The translations under genes and the position numbers were made by a program. The notes beneath the pieces are model-generated. The model did no database searches. It saw nothing but the letters and a program-made list of their open reading frames with translations, and was not told where the DNA came from. 5,036 nt of DNA from Nitrosopumilaceae archaeon (GTDB lineage Archaea; Thermoproteota; Nitrososphaeria; Nitrososphaerales; Nitrosopumilaceae), in the NCBI GenBank assembly GCA_021296165.1, contig JAGWAW010000115.1:1-5036 (forward strand). The letters run 5' to 3'. Shown here one piece after another: positions 4,920 to 5,036 of the stretch (position 1 is the first letter of the stretch; each line of letters begins with the position of its first letter).

Positions 4920-5036
4920 ATGGCGGGGGCCCGGCGCCGTCAGTATTTCGTCCACTTAACGCTCATATTCCTAATCGTGGGGGTAGTTTCGGTCCTTAAC
5001 CACGTGGTTAAACCGGAAGGGATCTATAACCCCACA
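4920..5036 (+). CDS. Partial gene: N-terminus of a single-span membrane or secreted protein
   Basis: The first 39 codons of an open frame that continues beyond the window. The visible protein begins MAGARRRQYF and then has a hydrophobic stretch (about residues 9-26, VHLTLIFLIVGVVSVLNH) followed by polar residues ending PEGIYNPT. The arginine cluster before the hydrophobic stretch suggests a cytoplasmic N-terminus and a signal anchor or signal peptide, with the rest of the protein outside. ATG 4920 is the only ATG start available, because TGA at 4905-4907 closes the frame upstream. It is divergent from the DUF59 gene with 151 bp between the starts. I do not recognise the family from this fragment. 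Confidence 0.6.
   Translation, partial: MAGARRRQYFVHLTLIFLIVGVVSVLNHVVKPEGIYNPT
4996..5011. repeat. Perfect 16-bp palindrome TTAACCACGTGGTTAA
   Basis: TTAACCACGTGGTTAA is self-complementary over 16 bp, and flanking GGT (4991-4993) and ACC (5012-5014) could extend it past a two-base bulge. It lies within the coding part of the partial right-edge gene (codons for LNHVVK), so it may be constrained only by protein. A perfect 16-bp palindrome is expected roughly once in a dozen windows of this size, so it is mildly unusual. Confidence 0.35.

Noticed and set aside
3729..4955. A 408-codon open frame on the minus strand
   Set aside because: It lies opposite sdhB and overlaps the DUF59 gene in another frame. 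The sdhB strand has all cluster cysteines, so this frame is a shadow.

Overview
The window looks archaeal and most likely comes from a GC-rich ammonia-oxidising thaumarchaeote of the Cenarchaeum type. This is inferred from several things together: AT-rich TATA boxes centred about 27-29 bp upstream of start codons (leaderless-style promoters), an archaeal UPF0148/p27-type zinc-ribbon gene, a menaquinone-type succinate dehydrogenase with two small membrane subunits, GC-rich coding sequence and frequent ATA isoleucine codons. The species is not proven by the sequence.

Layout. Positions 1-795 hold no convincing gene. The first ~320 bases are AT-richer than the rest. Then come a small hairpin (381-400), a palindrome (412-423), a long two-stem hairpin (463-523) and two perfect 37-bp direct repeats (637-673 and 710-746) separated by 36 bp. 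Positions 796-1086 (minus) encode a 96-residue zinc-ribbon protein of the UPF0148/SSSCA1 family. A 122-bp divergent intergenic region carries back-to-back TATA boxes. Next is a tightly packed plus-strand operon, sdhA-sdhC-sdhD-sdhB (1209-4388), with junctions of 0, 1 and -4 nt. A convergent gene, 4448-4768 (minus), encodes a DUF59/MIP18 (SufT-like) Fe-S maturation protein with its own strong TATA box. At the right edge a divergent plus-strand gene starts at 4920 and runs off the window; its 39 visible residues contain one N-terminal membrane segment.

Function. The four Sdh proteins form complex II: a flavoprotein with the FAD-linking His45 and a full set of catalytic residues, an iron-sulfur protein with [2Fe-2S], [4Fe-4S] and [3Fe-4S] ligands, and two three-helix membrane anchors. 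Each anchor carries an H-x3-G-[IL]-R motif plus a second helix His, enough for two b hemes. The neighbouring DUF59 protein belongs to a family that helps deliver Fe-S clusters, a plausible but unproven functional link.

The coding part is ordinary core metabolism. The unexplained signal lies in the gene-free left end: a plus-strand-biased RNA-like hairpin and a hairpin-containing 37-bp repeat pair with CRISPR-like spacing but too few copies and no cas genes. No complete new system is visible.
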